From the IMG/VR virus record IMGVR_UViG_3300048017_000032, positions 1 through 45,500 of that record: 45,500 nt of DNA. One strand, 5' to 3'. Position 1 is the first letter of the stretch; every line of letters starts with the position of its first letter. Source of the stretch: a virus. The notes under the pieces are model-generated. The model was not told the DNA's origin. It did no database searches and saw only the letters and a list, made by a program, of their open reading frames with translations. The position numbers and the translations under genes are program-made. Positions 34,501-41,227 of the stretch are shown here, one piece after another.

Positions 34501-37500
34501 CTATAACCGATAAACAAGCTGCAAATTTAGTAGTTGCATTTAGTAAAACCAATGTTTTTGATGAAGATTCTGTAGATAAATTTACAACTTACGCAACTAA
34601 AGTTTTTGAGAATGCTGAGTATCAAGACAAAATTGATAATGCAAATAAATTAATATCATCCGTAAAGAAAAAGTTAAGATCTAAAGATATAGATCCAGAT
34701 TTAAAAGATTTAGCTAAAAAACTTGTATCCATAAAACCTAGTAAGATTGAAGATGTAGATAAATATATACAGGTAATAGATAATGTAGATAAAAATATAA
34801 AAGGATCTACATTTAGAGGAGGAAAACTAAATATATCTGAAGGTATAGATAAAGCAGTTCTTTCTGAATATATTGATAAGGAAATTGAAAAATCTAAAAG
34901 TTTAGAACTTCAAGATATAATGAATTCTTTTTATGATAATACTGGATTGAATCCATCTGATTTTTCTTATGAGGAAATACAAGAAATGATATATCAAGAA
35001 AGTGAAGATTCTGATAAATTCAAAGATTATGATAGGTTGAATTTAAATTCTAAACTAAAAGAAGCTTCTTTTAAGATGAAGTCTATAGTTAATGACATGA
35101 TTCAGAATAGAATAAATAGTTTTTCTTTTGATAGATTGATAATTGATGATAAAGATAAAGCTAGATTTAAAGAATTAATGGATATCAATATAGAAGATTT
35201 ATCTAAGCAAGATTCATTACTTTATATAGATATATTGAATGATATAATTGTTAATGGAGACTCTAATAGATTAGATTTATTCAATAAAAAAGCGGAAGTT
35301 ATAAGAAATGTTAATGAATTTAGCAAGTCTAACAAAGCTAAAAAATTAAAGTTGTTTTTATCACCTGTTTTAGGTAGACTTAGAAATAGAAATGTATCTT
35401 CATTAGGATTGTTAACAGAGGACTTAATGAAAAGTCAAGTGCTTGGAAATGAGTTGTTAGATGTAGCTGGAGTTTTGGATGTTAACAAAGGAAAGAATAA
35501 GGCTATAAGAGAGGTTGATAGTTTCTATGTAGATGTTGTTGATAAGTTTGGAAAAAACAAACCTAATGGTAAGTCTTTTACAGATATATTTAACGACCAC
35601 GAAAGAGGCATGTTTGCAAGGTTATTGATGAGCACTGAAGAAGATTTTTTAGACGTAAAAAATTTAATAGGTCAAAGCATAAGTAATTTAGAAAAAGGAG
35701 ATTCAAATCAAAAAGAAATAGCTAAATCTCATAGAGAGGTATATGATAAAATATTAAAAGACTCAGAATCAATAGAAGATGTAAAATCAAAAACAGACGA
35801 TGTAAATATATCTACTGTTAATTATTTTATAGAAAAATATAAAAATGGATTTGACGAAAAAAATGAAATTTCAAAATCAATATATAATTCTGGTCTTAAA
35901 AATATAGAGAATTATACCCCTATAACAATGAAGTTCTTAAAGAATAATTCAGATATAGAAAATGACTTCGATGATCTTGGTGACGTTAAGAAAAATACAA
36001 GTAAAAAAGTTTACGACAAAAAATCTGGAACATTTATAGAGAGAACAAATACCAAAACATTACCTAAAGACTCTTTCATTAGCTTTGATTTTTTATTAGA
36101 TAATAATAGAAAAATGAGAACTTCATTAGTAGATACATATACTGCTAAAGAAATTCAAGGTGTTAAAACTTTTTTAGAATCTAATGGACTTAAAAATATA
36201 ATTGAAGACAGAGAAGATAGGGATTTATTTTCAGATAGAGTAAGAAAGTATGTAAAAAGAGTAAGAGAAAGAGAATTTGACGAGAGTTCTAATGAAGTTA
36301 AAAAAATATCTAAAGCTTTAAATGAACTTTCCAAATTAGGTACAGCAAGAGCACTTGGAGGTATTCAACAAGCTATAAGTCAAACTATTCCAGTAGCTTC
36401 AAACACATTAATAAACTCTGGAAGATTTGATCTAATAGATGCGTTTAATAGTGATTGGAATAAATTGATTGATTCTTCTTCTTACGATATAGCAAATAGA
36501 GGTATTGAGTCTCAGGGTGAATTTTCTAATCTAGAAAGTGTTCTTAAGCAATCAAGATCTGGATTTATAAATAAAGCATCTGACGTTTTAATTGATTCTT
36601 ATTCAAAAGCACAAGCGTTTAACTTAAAGATATTTTTAGCAAAGCCAGATATATTTATAGCTAGAGCTTCTTTTATATCTTATTACAAAAAATACATGCT
36701 TGAACAAGGTGAATCAATAGATCCTAAGAACCACGTATTAAACGAAAAAGCTGCTAGATATGCTGAGAACCAAGTAAACAGACAACAAAACTTATCTGAT
36801 AGTTATATGGAAGGTGATTGGTTAGCTGATAAAAATTCTTCTTCTAAAATAGTTAGAAGTATGTTAATTCCATTTGCTAAATTTCAGTTGAATCAAAAAA
36901 TGAGACAGTATAATGATTTTAGACAACTTCTTAGTACTTCTAATACAGTTAAAGATAAATCAATAGCTCTTAGATCTCTAGCTTCATTATCATTGGAGGT
37001 AACTGTATTTACATTAATTAAAGAACAGATAGGTGATTTGCTTAATAAAGCAACTGAATACTATATGGGTTATGAAGAGACTGAAGAAGAAAAGAAAAAA
37101 TCTGATAGAGAGAAAGAAAACTCAAGATACTTATCTTTTACATCTTCTTTTGTATCCCCACTCCCATTTATGGATGGTATAATTCAAGAAGGAGCAGAAT
37201 TTGCTATAGACAAAGCTGAAGAATATTATGATATTCCTAAAGAAGATAGAATACCTTTTGATCCGTATAGACAAACAACTTTGTCATATTTTGGAACAAT
37301 AGGAGCTGGTTTTACTGGAACTTCTCAAATACTAGAGTATGAATCACTAATGAATTCAGATGGAAGTTTTAAAGACTCTAGAGGACAGAAAATGAAGTTG
37401 TTAGACGAAGATATTGAAAAGTTAAAAAACGCTAGAATTTTCTTTTACTTAAATCAAGCTGGTATAGCTCCTAAAGAAGTTGAGAAAGTTATAAAGAGAA

Positions 37501-37568
37501 TGATTAAAATATCTAAAAAAAGAGCCGTTATAGAAGGTATAGATAAAAAGCCAACAAATAGATTTTAA
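31593..37568 (+). CDS. Giant internal virion/ejection protein, 1991 residues
   Basis: 1991 residues, mainly helical. Residues 10-48 carry the phage virion module IKDKYPQYKDIDDVSLAKKM then VEKYPEY. Residues about 268-292 are strongly hydrophobic (MMAIAIATGGGVVGLATIGV), and a second weak hydrophobic stretch follows near 365-385. Long Lys/Glu coiled-coil regions fill 440-1250. The C-terminal 500 residues contain FARASFISYYKKYMLEQ-like and PFAKFQLNQKM segments. No polymerase, lysozyme or protease signature is visible. The size, membrane-active segment and last place in the virion arm fit an ejected channel-forming protein, as T7 Gp16 is in its system. Confidence 0.68.
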   Translation: MEEEVLNPITPQEFSSKIKDKYPQYKDIDDVSLAKKMVEKYPEYSGQVDFGLKKKEEPKSTYRKNLLELASKPKKQSTLLGTEPQKKTSESESLNGTTKSRFGKVAPSKPAPVGMKKLNGKLSSDDLSKMKATNKTEANVIQQPSENPRDGFLDYLSDTAEVGILSSEKFLADTPEMMYDLYSKASILPSGQIEGAIAEATGVTPFKRMQQQLGFENIPSNILKEKIDGLNQRIQVKSQDYGGDPLSAIEQGRYSDAAKLIAGSTLQSAPMMAIAIATGGGVVGLATIGVMTASGKYQENLQNKELSQNQRLSNAAASGVLESTLGHFFSGASGAVAKRILKDKGVEAGSKILSNSFRRFAEKNIMKSPVIGFFGEVLEETAVDGGEQANDIIAGIRKEFDGRSAINSGLSSLGLGSTNTVSVYGAKAYISSKKYVQIKKTNKAIARLQNEINNEGISEESKKIFQIKSQELIANNKRALGEEIEKLKTLSPEDKALLKRTNSVIDEVSISMDNIKEDKTLSPEAKRIATAEIYKDYVEAAKVKRGILSKLKDVKVEGDFTDFTGVPLDFDIETSGVGSLPINKQSELNKKALEELNAELNPTGMEQVDITKDMVSERASKLYDKEIESAQTIQEEVTPVEEPINNDVKVEELRSQEQTELKEALPNAEVNTEGKVDKEKLSTEDQVVFDDIYNKYDKLISPLLDNTKSDYKAIAQQVLDKTQLNTVRASLRASSPDSFTLEVLDAIAKGESVDFGDDSLNQAIDDAIQNGVSINTVANLIMEDDGLSDNKGIDSKRKAIDYALNIGGKGTILKAAQEAVSNNKVEQQPIDNSTQTLTETDLPGYDRMMSETDGIVEKSKKRRVNIAKIADNVMSYVTGSKVYEDATDVQREALVRDVRNRFGIKEKVAPSANRILGNIKDVKKITISEKTALKKQITDKAKAAKDAVKAQKEIAQQIAKDVKDMAISGAITDKQAANLVVAFSKTNVFDEDSVDKFTTYATKVFENAEYQDKIDNANKLISSVKKKLRSKDIDPDLKDLAKKLVSIKPSKIEDVDKYIQVIDNVDKNIKGSTFRGGKLNISEGIDKAVLSEYIDKEIEKSKSLELQDIMNSFYDNTGLNPSDFSYEEIQEMIYQESEDSDKFKDYDRLNLNSKLKEASFKMKSIVNDMIQNRINSFSFDRLIIDDKDKARFKELMDINIEDLSKQDSLLYIDILNDIIVNGDSNRLDLFNKKAEVIRNVNEFSKSNKAKKLKLFLSPVLGRLRNRNVSSLGLLTEDLMKSQVLGNELLDVAGVLDVNKGKNKAIREVDSFYVDVVDKFGKNKPNGKSFTDIFNDHERGMFARLLMSTEEDFLDVKNLIGQSISNLEKGDSNQKEIAKSHREVYDKILKDSESIEDVKSKTDDVNISTVNYFIEKYKNGFDEKNEISKSIYNSGLKNIENYTPITMKFLKNNSDIENDFDDLGDVKKNTSKKVYDKKSGTFIERTNTKTLPKDSFISFDFLLDNNRKMRTSLVDTYTAKEIQGVKTFLESNGLKNIIEDREDRDLFSDRVRKYVKRVREREFDESSNEVKKISKALNELSKLGTARALGGIQQAISQTIPVASNTLINSGRFDLIDAFNSDWNKLIDSSSYDIANRGIESQGEFSNLESVLKQSRSGFINKASDVLIDSYSKAQAFNLKIFLAKPDIFIARASFISYYKKYMLEQGESIDPKNHVLNEKAARYAENQVNRQQNLSDSYMEGDWLADKNSSSKIVRSMLIPFAKFQLNQKMRQYNDFRQLLSTSNTVKDKSIALRSLASLSLEVTVFTLIKEQIGDLLNKATEYYMGYEETEEEKKKSDREKENSRYLSFTSSFVSPLPFMDGIIQEGAEFAIDKAEEYYDIPKEDRIPFDPYRQTTLSYFGTIGAGFTGTSQILEYESLMNSDGSFKDSRGQKMKLLDEDIEKLKNARIFFYLNQAGIAPKEVEKVIKRMIKISKKRAVIEGIDKKPTNRF

Positions 37569-37577
37569 AAAATATAA

Positions 37578-37607
37578 CCCTTACAACTAATAATTGTAAG
37601 GGTTTTT
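37578..37607. terminator. Bidirectional terminator between convergent arms
   Basis: CCCTTACAA (37578-37586) and TTGTAAGGG (37594-37602) form a perfect 9-bp stem with a 7-base loop. TTTTT follows on the plus strand, and an A/T-rich run gives T-rich RNA on the minus strand. It lies just after the plus-strand virion arm and at the end of the minus-strand arm, so it can stop both. Confidence 0.85.
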
Positions 37608-37608
37608 A

Positions 37609-37704
37609 CTATAATATAAAAGGTATTGACAATATTGATATACATAAAATTATTGTAGCAAATAAAAATCCAATAACTTCTATATATTTAAAAAATTTAT
37701 TCAT
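37609..37704 (-). CDS. 31-residue single-span membrane protein
   Basis: A short frame starts at ATG (complement of 37702-37704), overlapping the end of the nuclease gene, and stops at TAG 37609-37611. It encodes a basic-aromatic start (MNKFFKYIEV) followed by one hydrophobic helix of about 20 residues (IGFLFATIILCISILSIPFI). It is the last gene of the minus-strand arm, right before the shared terminator. Coupling to the upstream stop supports translation. The function is unknown; a small membrane effector such as a lysis or exclusion peptide is possible but unproven. Confidence 0.5.
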   Translation of the reverse strand: MNKFFKYIEVIGFLFATIILCISILSIPFIL

Positions 37705-38149
37705 TTAAAAGTTTTTTAACTTGTTCAAATACAAAGTCACACTGACCTTGGTTTCTAGGTGTGAATAACACATAGTTTAATTTGTTGTCAGCTATCCATT
37801 TTTTGAATAACTTAAACCTCATTGAGAATACATCAGTAGCAAGACCTTTACATTCTATTATTATACGTTGATCTCCGTTCTCTACAATAAAGTCTGGTGT
37901 GTATATAATACCAAGGTGCTTCTTATTACCTTTATTTACAAGGTTATTCTTGCTGTTAATAGTTTTCTCATAAGATGGGTTAGGGAAGAAGAAAGAGTCT
38001 ATGATTGTGAACTTCTCTTCCTCGTACTTACACTTAACTCCATTATCATCTAGAAGCTTAAACATATAAACCTCTAGACGACTTTGAAAGTTTTTACCTT
38101 TATACTCAGTCTTTTTAGCCCTGATTAAAGGCGTTCCTTTTTTACGCAT
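37697..38149 (-). CDS. PD-(D/E)XK nuclease, DUF1064-like
   Basis: 150 residues with the core of a PD-(D/E)XK nuclease: an early FQSRLE (Ser23, Glu26), YTPDFIV with Asp86, and IIIECKG with Glu99 and Lys101, followed by the helix FSMRFKLFKKWIADNKL. The N-terminal basic start and FxSxLE pattern are typical of the DUF1064-type phage nucleases often compared with Holliday junction or branch-cutting enzymes. It probably trims replication or recombination intermediates before packaging. It abuts the upstream gene exactly (shared base at 38149). Confidence 0.8.
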   Translation of the reverse strand: MRKKGTPLIRAKKTEYKGKNFQSRLEVYMFKLLDDNGVKCKYEEEKFTIIDSFFFPNPSYEKTINSKNNLVNKGNKKHLGIIYTPDFIVENGDQRIIIECKGLATDVFSMRFKLFKKWIADNKLNYVLFTPRNQGQCDFVFEQVKKLLNE

Positions 38150-38601
38150 TATAATGTGCTTTTTAATTTTTCTAGGTACAACACGAAGTCCATAGCCTCT
38201 TGCTTAGCATGTTCAATCCATTCAGCAGTAGATAATTTATTATCTTGCAATGTAGTACCGTATTTTTTAATACCAACCTCAGATCTATCTCTTAATTGGT
38301 TTACAACTGATTCAACAATAGGATCTGTTTTTACTTCTTGTGGTTCTCTTACTTTTATTCCTTCAATACCAAATATCACTGAAGCGTCTTTCTCTATCAT
38401 ATCGTAAAAGTTTTCTAAAGTAATAGCGTCTCCATAAGCATTACACACCTCTGACCAGTAGTCCATACCTTCCTTTGTTTTTGAAAAGTCAAATGCAGCA
38501 GCTACTACTGTACTAGCATCTGCTAAACCTCTCTGCTCTATCATTCTTTTAAGAGCTTTCTTTTTTAAATCTTTTGGTAATTCTTTAATTTTTACAAACA
38601 T
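38149..38601 (-). CDS. Phage protein with C-terminal KYGTTL helical domain
   Basis: 150 residues. The N-terminal half is a charged helical region (LKKKALKRMIEQRGLADAST). The C-terminal 55 residues (VNQLRDRSEVGIKKYGTTL then WIEHAKQEAMDFVLYLEKL) match a widespread phage domain with the pattern R-S-x-x-G-I-x-K-Y-G-T-T-L and W-x-x-H-x-x-x-E-A-M-D. It is helical and perhaps distantly MazG-like, with acidic residues at E-A-M-D. An NTP-binding or nucleotide-hydrolysing role is possible but not shown. It is the first protein gene downstream of the structured RNA and tRNA region and may share that promoter. Confidence 0.68.
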   Translation of the reverse strand: MFVKIKELPKDLKKKALKRMIEQRGLADASTVVAAAFDFSKTKEGMDYWSEVCNAYGDAITLENFYDMIEKDASVIFGIEGIKVREPQEVKTDPIVESVVNQLRDRSEVGIKKYGTTLQDNKLSTAEWIEHAKQEAMDFVLYLEKLKSTL

Positions 38602-38628
38602 TTTTAATTTAATTTAGATTAATAATAG

Positions 38629-38836
38629 TGACCGAGACAGGATTCGAACCTGTACGTTGCTATTTAACTTGCGTGTCAATTCACGCTAACATATATAAGT
38701 TTGAAACACATAAGGTATTATATACGCACTTGTGATGGTTGACTTCACTTTTAAGGTTGTTTTCAACTCGCAACATAAAACCTACAAACTTGCGTCTACC
38801 ACGCCGGGGACATCCCCAGCCTTCCGCCACTCGATC
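38629..38836 (-). tRNA. Expanded tRNA-Leu-like element with insertions
   Basis: A 7-bp acceptor stem joins GATCGAG (complement of 38830-38836) with CTCGGTC (38630-38636). The T arm at 38637-38653 is canonical with TTCGAAT. The D arm reads TGGCGGAA...TGGTAGACGC, as in bacterial tRNA-Leu, but its loop holds a 20-base insert with a GC-rich hairpin (38803-38820). A perfect 7-bp stem in the anticodon-arm place (38785-38791 with 38697-38703) encloses 81 bases instead of 7. The variable region is also about 40 bases long with its own hairpin. No anticodon can be named. It may be an intron-bearing tRNA, a decayed tRNA or a tRNA-like domain of a larger RNA. Confidence 0.4.
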
Positions 38837-39206
38837 TCCTGTACTTTTTGTGTTATTAAAGCCAACACACGGTGAATTACAAAACCTAACCACTTTAGCA
38901 CCCTCTTTCTTATTACTATGCACTGACGTGTTTCATAGTTCCTGCCTACATAGCTTCGTTCATAATAAGAGTAGGGTCACGTAGTTATACTAAATGTAAG
39001 GGCCTCTTACTAACTACTTGCTGAGAACTCATTTGTGTCGTGCATTTTAGAACCATAGGAACCGCATGCATACTATCCTTTCTCAAGGGAACAACACATC
39101 TACCATTACTGATAGTATCTTTATGTAAATTGCGATAGCGATTTAATCTGCCACGTTTTTCTTAGGCTCAATCTATATTTACAAAGGTATTCAATGTTTA
39201 ACCTAG

Positions 39207-39293
39207 AGACCGAGACAGGATTCGAACCTGTATCCACCATTACAGTGAACTTGGAACAGCCATTACAGCTGTAGCACCAACTGCCGCTCGATC
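39207..39293 (-). tRNA. Class II tRNA-like element, anticodon uncertain
   Basis: A 7-bp acceptor stem (GATCGAG with CTCGGTC) and a standard T arm flank an 86-base element with a long variable arm, as in Leu or Ser tRNAs. The best anticodon arm is ACAGC TGTAATG GCTGT, which would place TAA at 34-36 (Leu), but position 33 is G instead of the near-universal T. The D arm is short. CTGTAATGG occurs twice, once in the anticodon arm and once in the variable arm. Twenty-five bases at the 3' end are identical to the other tRNA-like element. CCA is not encoded. It may be a degenerate or specialised tRNA. Confidence 0.45.
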
Positions 39294-39298
39294 ATTCG

Positions 39299-39372
39299 TG
39301 GACCAAGTAGGATTCGAACCTACGACCTTGACATTATGAGTGTCCTGCTCTAACCAACTGAGCTATAAGTCC
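39299..39372 (-). tRNA. tRNA with CAT anticodon (Met or Ile2)
   Basis: A 74-base cloverleaf read from 39372. The acceptor is GGACTTA with TTGGTCC (one T-T mismatch), and the D arm is GCTCAGTTGGTTAGAGC. The anticodon arm is GGACA CTCATAA TGTCA with T33, CAT and A37. The T arm is GTAGG TTCGAAT CCTAC, and the discriminator is A. CCA is not encoded. It lacks the three G-C pairs of an initiator tRNA, so elongator Met or lysidine-modified Ile2 are the options, and sequence alone does not separate them. It is the first tRNA after the promoter. Confidence 0.88.
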
Positions 39373-39524
39373 TTATGCTTTTTTAAACGACGTCGAGAAA
39401 GCTAACTCTATCTCCTATACGATGAGAACAACCTGAGAGCACTGATCTAACGGGAAGTATGTTGTGTTTTACGATCCACTCGCGAGCGTGGCTGTTTATT
39501 TTTGAACGGATAATTATTTCGTTA

Positions 39525-39555
39525 CAAATATATTATGTTAAATTAATTTATCAAA
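39525..39555 (-). promoter_or_regulatory. Strong Bacteroidota-type promoter for RNA locus
   Basis: On the minus strand, TTTG (complement of 39552-39555), a spacer of exactly 19 bases and TATATTTG (complement of 39525-39532) give the complete -33/-7 arrangement of Bacteroidota sigma-A promoters. It overlaps the last codons of the upstream gene. It is the best-formed promoter in the window and points into the tRNA and structured RNA region. Confidence 0.75.
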
Positions 39556-39873
39556 GATTAATATCTTTTTTTCTCTAACTTCCTCAATATTTTCTATGAA
39601 CTTATGTATGAAGTCAGATAGTAATATAGAGTCAGCCTCACTAAGAGATGCTATATCCTCAATCATTTGGTTTTTAAAGTTAAGAGAATTAGTTAACATC
39701 TCAGGATCTTCTTTATAAACTCTATGGTAGTTTTGCATTATATCGCTCTCTAACGCATCTTTAAACATGTTAGCGGTATTCTTTGCTCTACCTTTTAATT
39801 TGTACTCATCCATAAGCTCTAAAGCCAATTGAAGAGTAACTAACAACTCAATTCCATTCTTTACATTACTCAT
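39538..39873 (-). CDS. Helical hypothetical protein
   Basis: A 111-residue, all-helical, acidic protein. The N-terminus (GIELLVTLQLALELMDEYKL) and the middle (KNTANMFKDALESDIMQNYH) could form a helix bundle. No known motif is visible. Its ATG overlaps the stop of the upstream gene by 8 bases, and the promoter of the RNA locus lies in its last codons. Small helical proteins like this are frequent in the early region of phages. A regulatory or polymerase-binding role would be guesswork. Confidence 0.68.
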   Translation of the reverse strand: MSNVKNGIELLVTLQLALELMDEYKLKGRAKNTANMFKDALESDIMQNYHRVYKEDPEMLTNSLNFKNQMIEDIASLSEADSILLSDFIHKFIENIEEVREKKILIFDKLI

Positions 39874-40240
39874 AATATTTCTCTCTAATTATTTCTAAAT
39901 TAAAATCTTCATCGATTGAACACAACATACCATCACTGAAATACAAGTTATCATTGTTCTTAAACTTTTCGATTACTTCATTGTAAGAGTACTGTACACT
40001 AGTAGTAAAATGAAAAGACTTCTTATCTTGTTTTTGAATATCAATCATCATATCTAGATAAAGATCTGTATCAATACCTATTACTAAGTCTGTAGAATTT
40101 TTGTTGTCAGCATATTTAAAAATCTCAGCTCTTAACACTGTTATGTTTTCTAGCTGTGTTACAGGTTTGATAGACAAATCTGCATTGATAATAAGATTTT
40201 CTATCTTATCGTTTTTCCGTGTGTCCTTGTTTCTAATCAT
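39866..40240 (-). CDS. Hypothetical protein
   Basis: A 124-residue protein of mixed alpha and beta prediction (ENITVLRAEIFKYADNKNST, LVIGIDTDLYLDMMIDIQ). No signal peptide, membrane span or known motif is seen. It overlaps its upstream neighbour by 8 bases and its downstream neighbour by 8 bases, fitting a tightly packed early operon. The composition is like its neighbours, with no sign of recent transfer. Function is unknown. Confidence 0.66.
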   Translation of the reverse strand: MIRNKDTRKNDKIENLIINADLSIKPVTQLENITVLRAEIFKYADNKNSTDLVIGIDTDLYLDMMIDIQKQDKKSFHFTTSVQYSYNEVIEKFKNNDNLYFSDGMLCSIDEDFNLEIIREKYYE

Positions 40241-40484
40241 CGTAATTTACTTTATTTACTATCTCATTAATTAAATCTACATACTCTCTATCGGTAAGAA
40301 CCATGTACCTACCATCTTTATTAAACACCTGCATTTTATAAACAGAAATGTTTATTTTTTTATCTTCTATACAAGCGTATAAGGTAAAGTCAACAACGAA
40401 ATCATCGTCTAAACTTACATTGTAGTATTCCTTTCTAAATCCTTTCTCGCTTAACTTTACCTTTATACTTTCTTGTAACTTCAT
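40233..40484 (-). CDS. Hypothetical protein
   Basis: An 83-residue protein. I prefer the ATG at 40484, one base after the stop of the upstream MazG gene, over a start 30 bases earlier that overlaps it. Predicted strands dominate (DFVVDFTLYACIEDKKINIS and VYKMQVFNKDGRYMVLTD) with a C-terminal helix (REYVDLINEIVNKV). No family is recognised. It may form a small complex with one of the neighbouring unknown proteins. Confidence 0.65.
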   Translation of the reverse strand: MKLQESIKVKLSEKGFRKEYYNVSLDDDFVVDFTLYACIEDKKINISVYKMQVFNKDGRYMVLTDREYVDLINEIVNKVNYDD

Positions 40485-40485
40485 T

Positions 40486-41076
40486 TTATTTGTCTTTAAC
40501 AAATTGACCATCAACCATCTTACCAGTTCTTTTAGAGATTACATTGTATGCTGAGTTTAAACAGTCTGTTAACTGTACCCCTTGCATCTTAGCCTGAATA
40601 ATTATAGTTACCAATATATCTCCAAGAGCATCTATAATTTCATTCTGATCTTCTTTGTCTATAGCATCGATAAGTTCATTACATTCTTCAAGAGTTTTCA
40701 AAGCCTGACCAGTAGGATTGCCTTTATCCATAATACCTTTATCTTCAGCCCAGTTTAGCACCATAAACTCTAACTGATCATAGTTATATACACTACTTCT
40801 TTCAAAGTAAGGAGCTACCATATTGTAGTCTCTTCTTAAATCTGAGTTGTACTTTAATGAATCTTCAAAGTTCTTGACTAGATAAACAGCACCGCTGTGG
40901 TTTTTCTTTCCTACATAGTCAACTAAATCCTGATACCTTACATTTGGTACTAACTTCTTACAGAAGTAATAGAATAAAGATTTTGCTCTAACATTGTGCA
41001 TCTCTCTATTCTGGTTTTTTAATTCTAAACCTAACTTATCTTCTATAATACTAGCTATACTTTCTAATGTGTGCAT
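40486..41076 (-). CDS. DnaA-domain-IV-like/MazG fusion protein
   Basis: 196 residues in two parts. Residues 26-92 resemble DnaA domain IV, the helix-turn-helix that binds DnaA boxes: NVRAKSLFYYFCKKL, then a signature-like KKNHSGAVYLVKNF and the trailing helix LKYNSDLRRDY. Residues 100-190 form a MazG-type NTP pyrophosphohydrolase with LEECNEL (Glu130, Glu131, Glu134) and EIIDALGD (Glu146, Asp149) as metal-binding helices. The enzyme part would hydrolyse (d)NTPs to monophosphates; the DNA-binding part might target it to origins or act as a regulator. The MazG call is firm; the DnaA-like call is pattern-based. Confidence 0.75.
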   Translation of the reverse strand: MHTLESIASIIEDKLGLELKNQNREMHNVRAKSLFYYFCKKLVPNVRYQDLVDYVGKKNHSGAVYLVKNFEDSLKYNSDLRRDYNMVAPYFERSSVYNYDQLEFMVLNWAEDKGIMDKGNPTGQALKTLEECNELIDAIDKEDQNEIIDALGDILVTIIIQAKMQGVQLTDCLNSAYNVISKRTGKMVDGQFVKDK

Positions 41077-41227
41077 ACTTCTCTCCTTTTAAAATTGCTA
41101 TTTGTAATTGTAACTCTCTCTTATCATCAACTAACGACTCATCGTTACTACCCATCTTTAATAGGTATTTTAATTTAGCATCTATAATAGCTAATTCTTC
41201 CTGTAAGTTTTTAATAGCGTCTATCAT
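41051..41227 (-). CDS. Short coiled-coil protein, 58 residues
   Basis: The frame starts at ATG overlapping the stop of the phosphoesterase gene (TAATG at 41225-41229) and ends with TAG at 41051, running 26 bases into the MazG gene. The protein is MIDAIKNLQEELAIIDAKLK and onward, with Leu/Ile heptads over residues 4-25 and again at 37-48, a two-helix antiparallel coiled coil around an acidic turn. Stop-start coupling on its upstream side supports it. Function is unknown; it could be a small adaptor. Confidence 0.65.
   Translation of the reverse strand: MIDAIKNLQEELAIIDAKLKYLLKMGSNDESLVDDKRELQLQIAILKGEKYAHIRKYS

Larger units (their letters stand above)
38605..39520 (-). ncRNA. Large structured RNA locus interwoven with tRNA-like elements
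   Basis: About 915 bases between two proteins hold no credible coding frame and are more G/C-rich than their surroundings. A strong minus-strand promoter fires into it. Stem pairings seen include 39476-39491 (self-complementary), 39070-39077 with 39111-39118 (8 bp), 38981-38987 with 39011-39017 (7 bp) enclosing 38996-39000/39006-39010, 38909-38915 with 38963-38969 (7 bp), and 38849-38854 with 38864-38869 (6 bp). One standard tRNA and two tRNA-like elements are embedded. Such large ornate RNAs next to tRNAs in phages are known as the GOLLD and ROOL classes. I cannot match either consensus by eye, so class is open. Confidence 0.55.

Noticed and set aside
38704-38784. Group I intron in the anticodon loop
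   Set aside because: Only 81 bases lie within the stem. The conserved core pairings (P3, P7) and a terminal guanosine arrangement are not seen. It is too short for a working group I intron.
38681-38984. Two opposed open frames of about 80 residues over the RNA locus
   Set aside because: They overlap each other and the tRNA-Leu-like element, and one of them translates the tRNA D-arm region. Their composition is unlike that of real genes here. The RNA structure explains these bases better.
38850-39200. Possible tmRNA
   Set aside because: The acceptor and T arm would fit, but I find no resume frame with an Ala-rich tag and stop, and no tmRNA-style 5' end. The D-arm is that of an ordinary tRNA-Leu.
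39373-39520. Hammerhead ribozyme in the leader
   Set aside because: The core CTGATGA and GAAA boxes do not occur in the required order on either strand.
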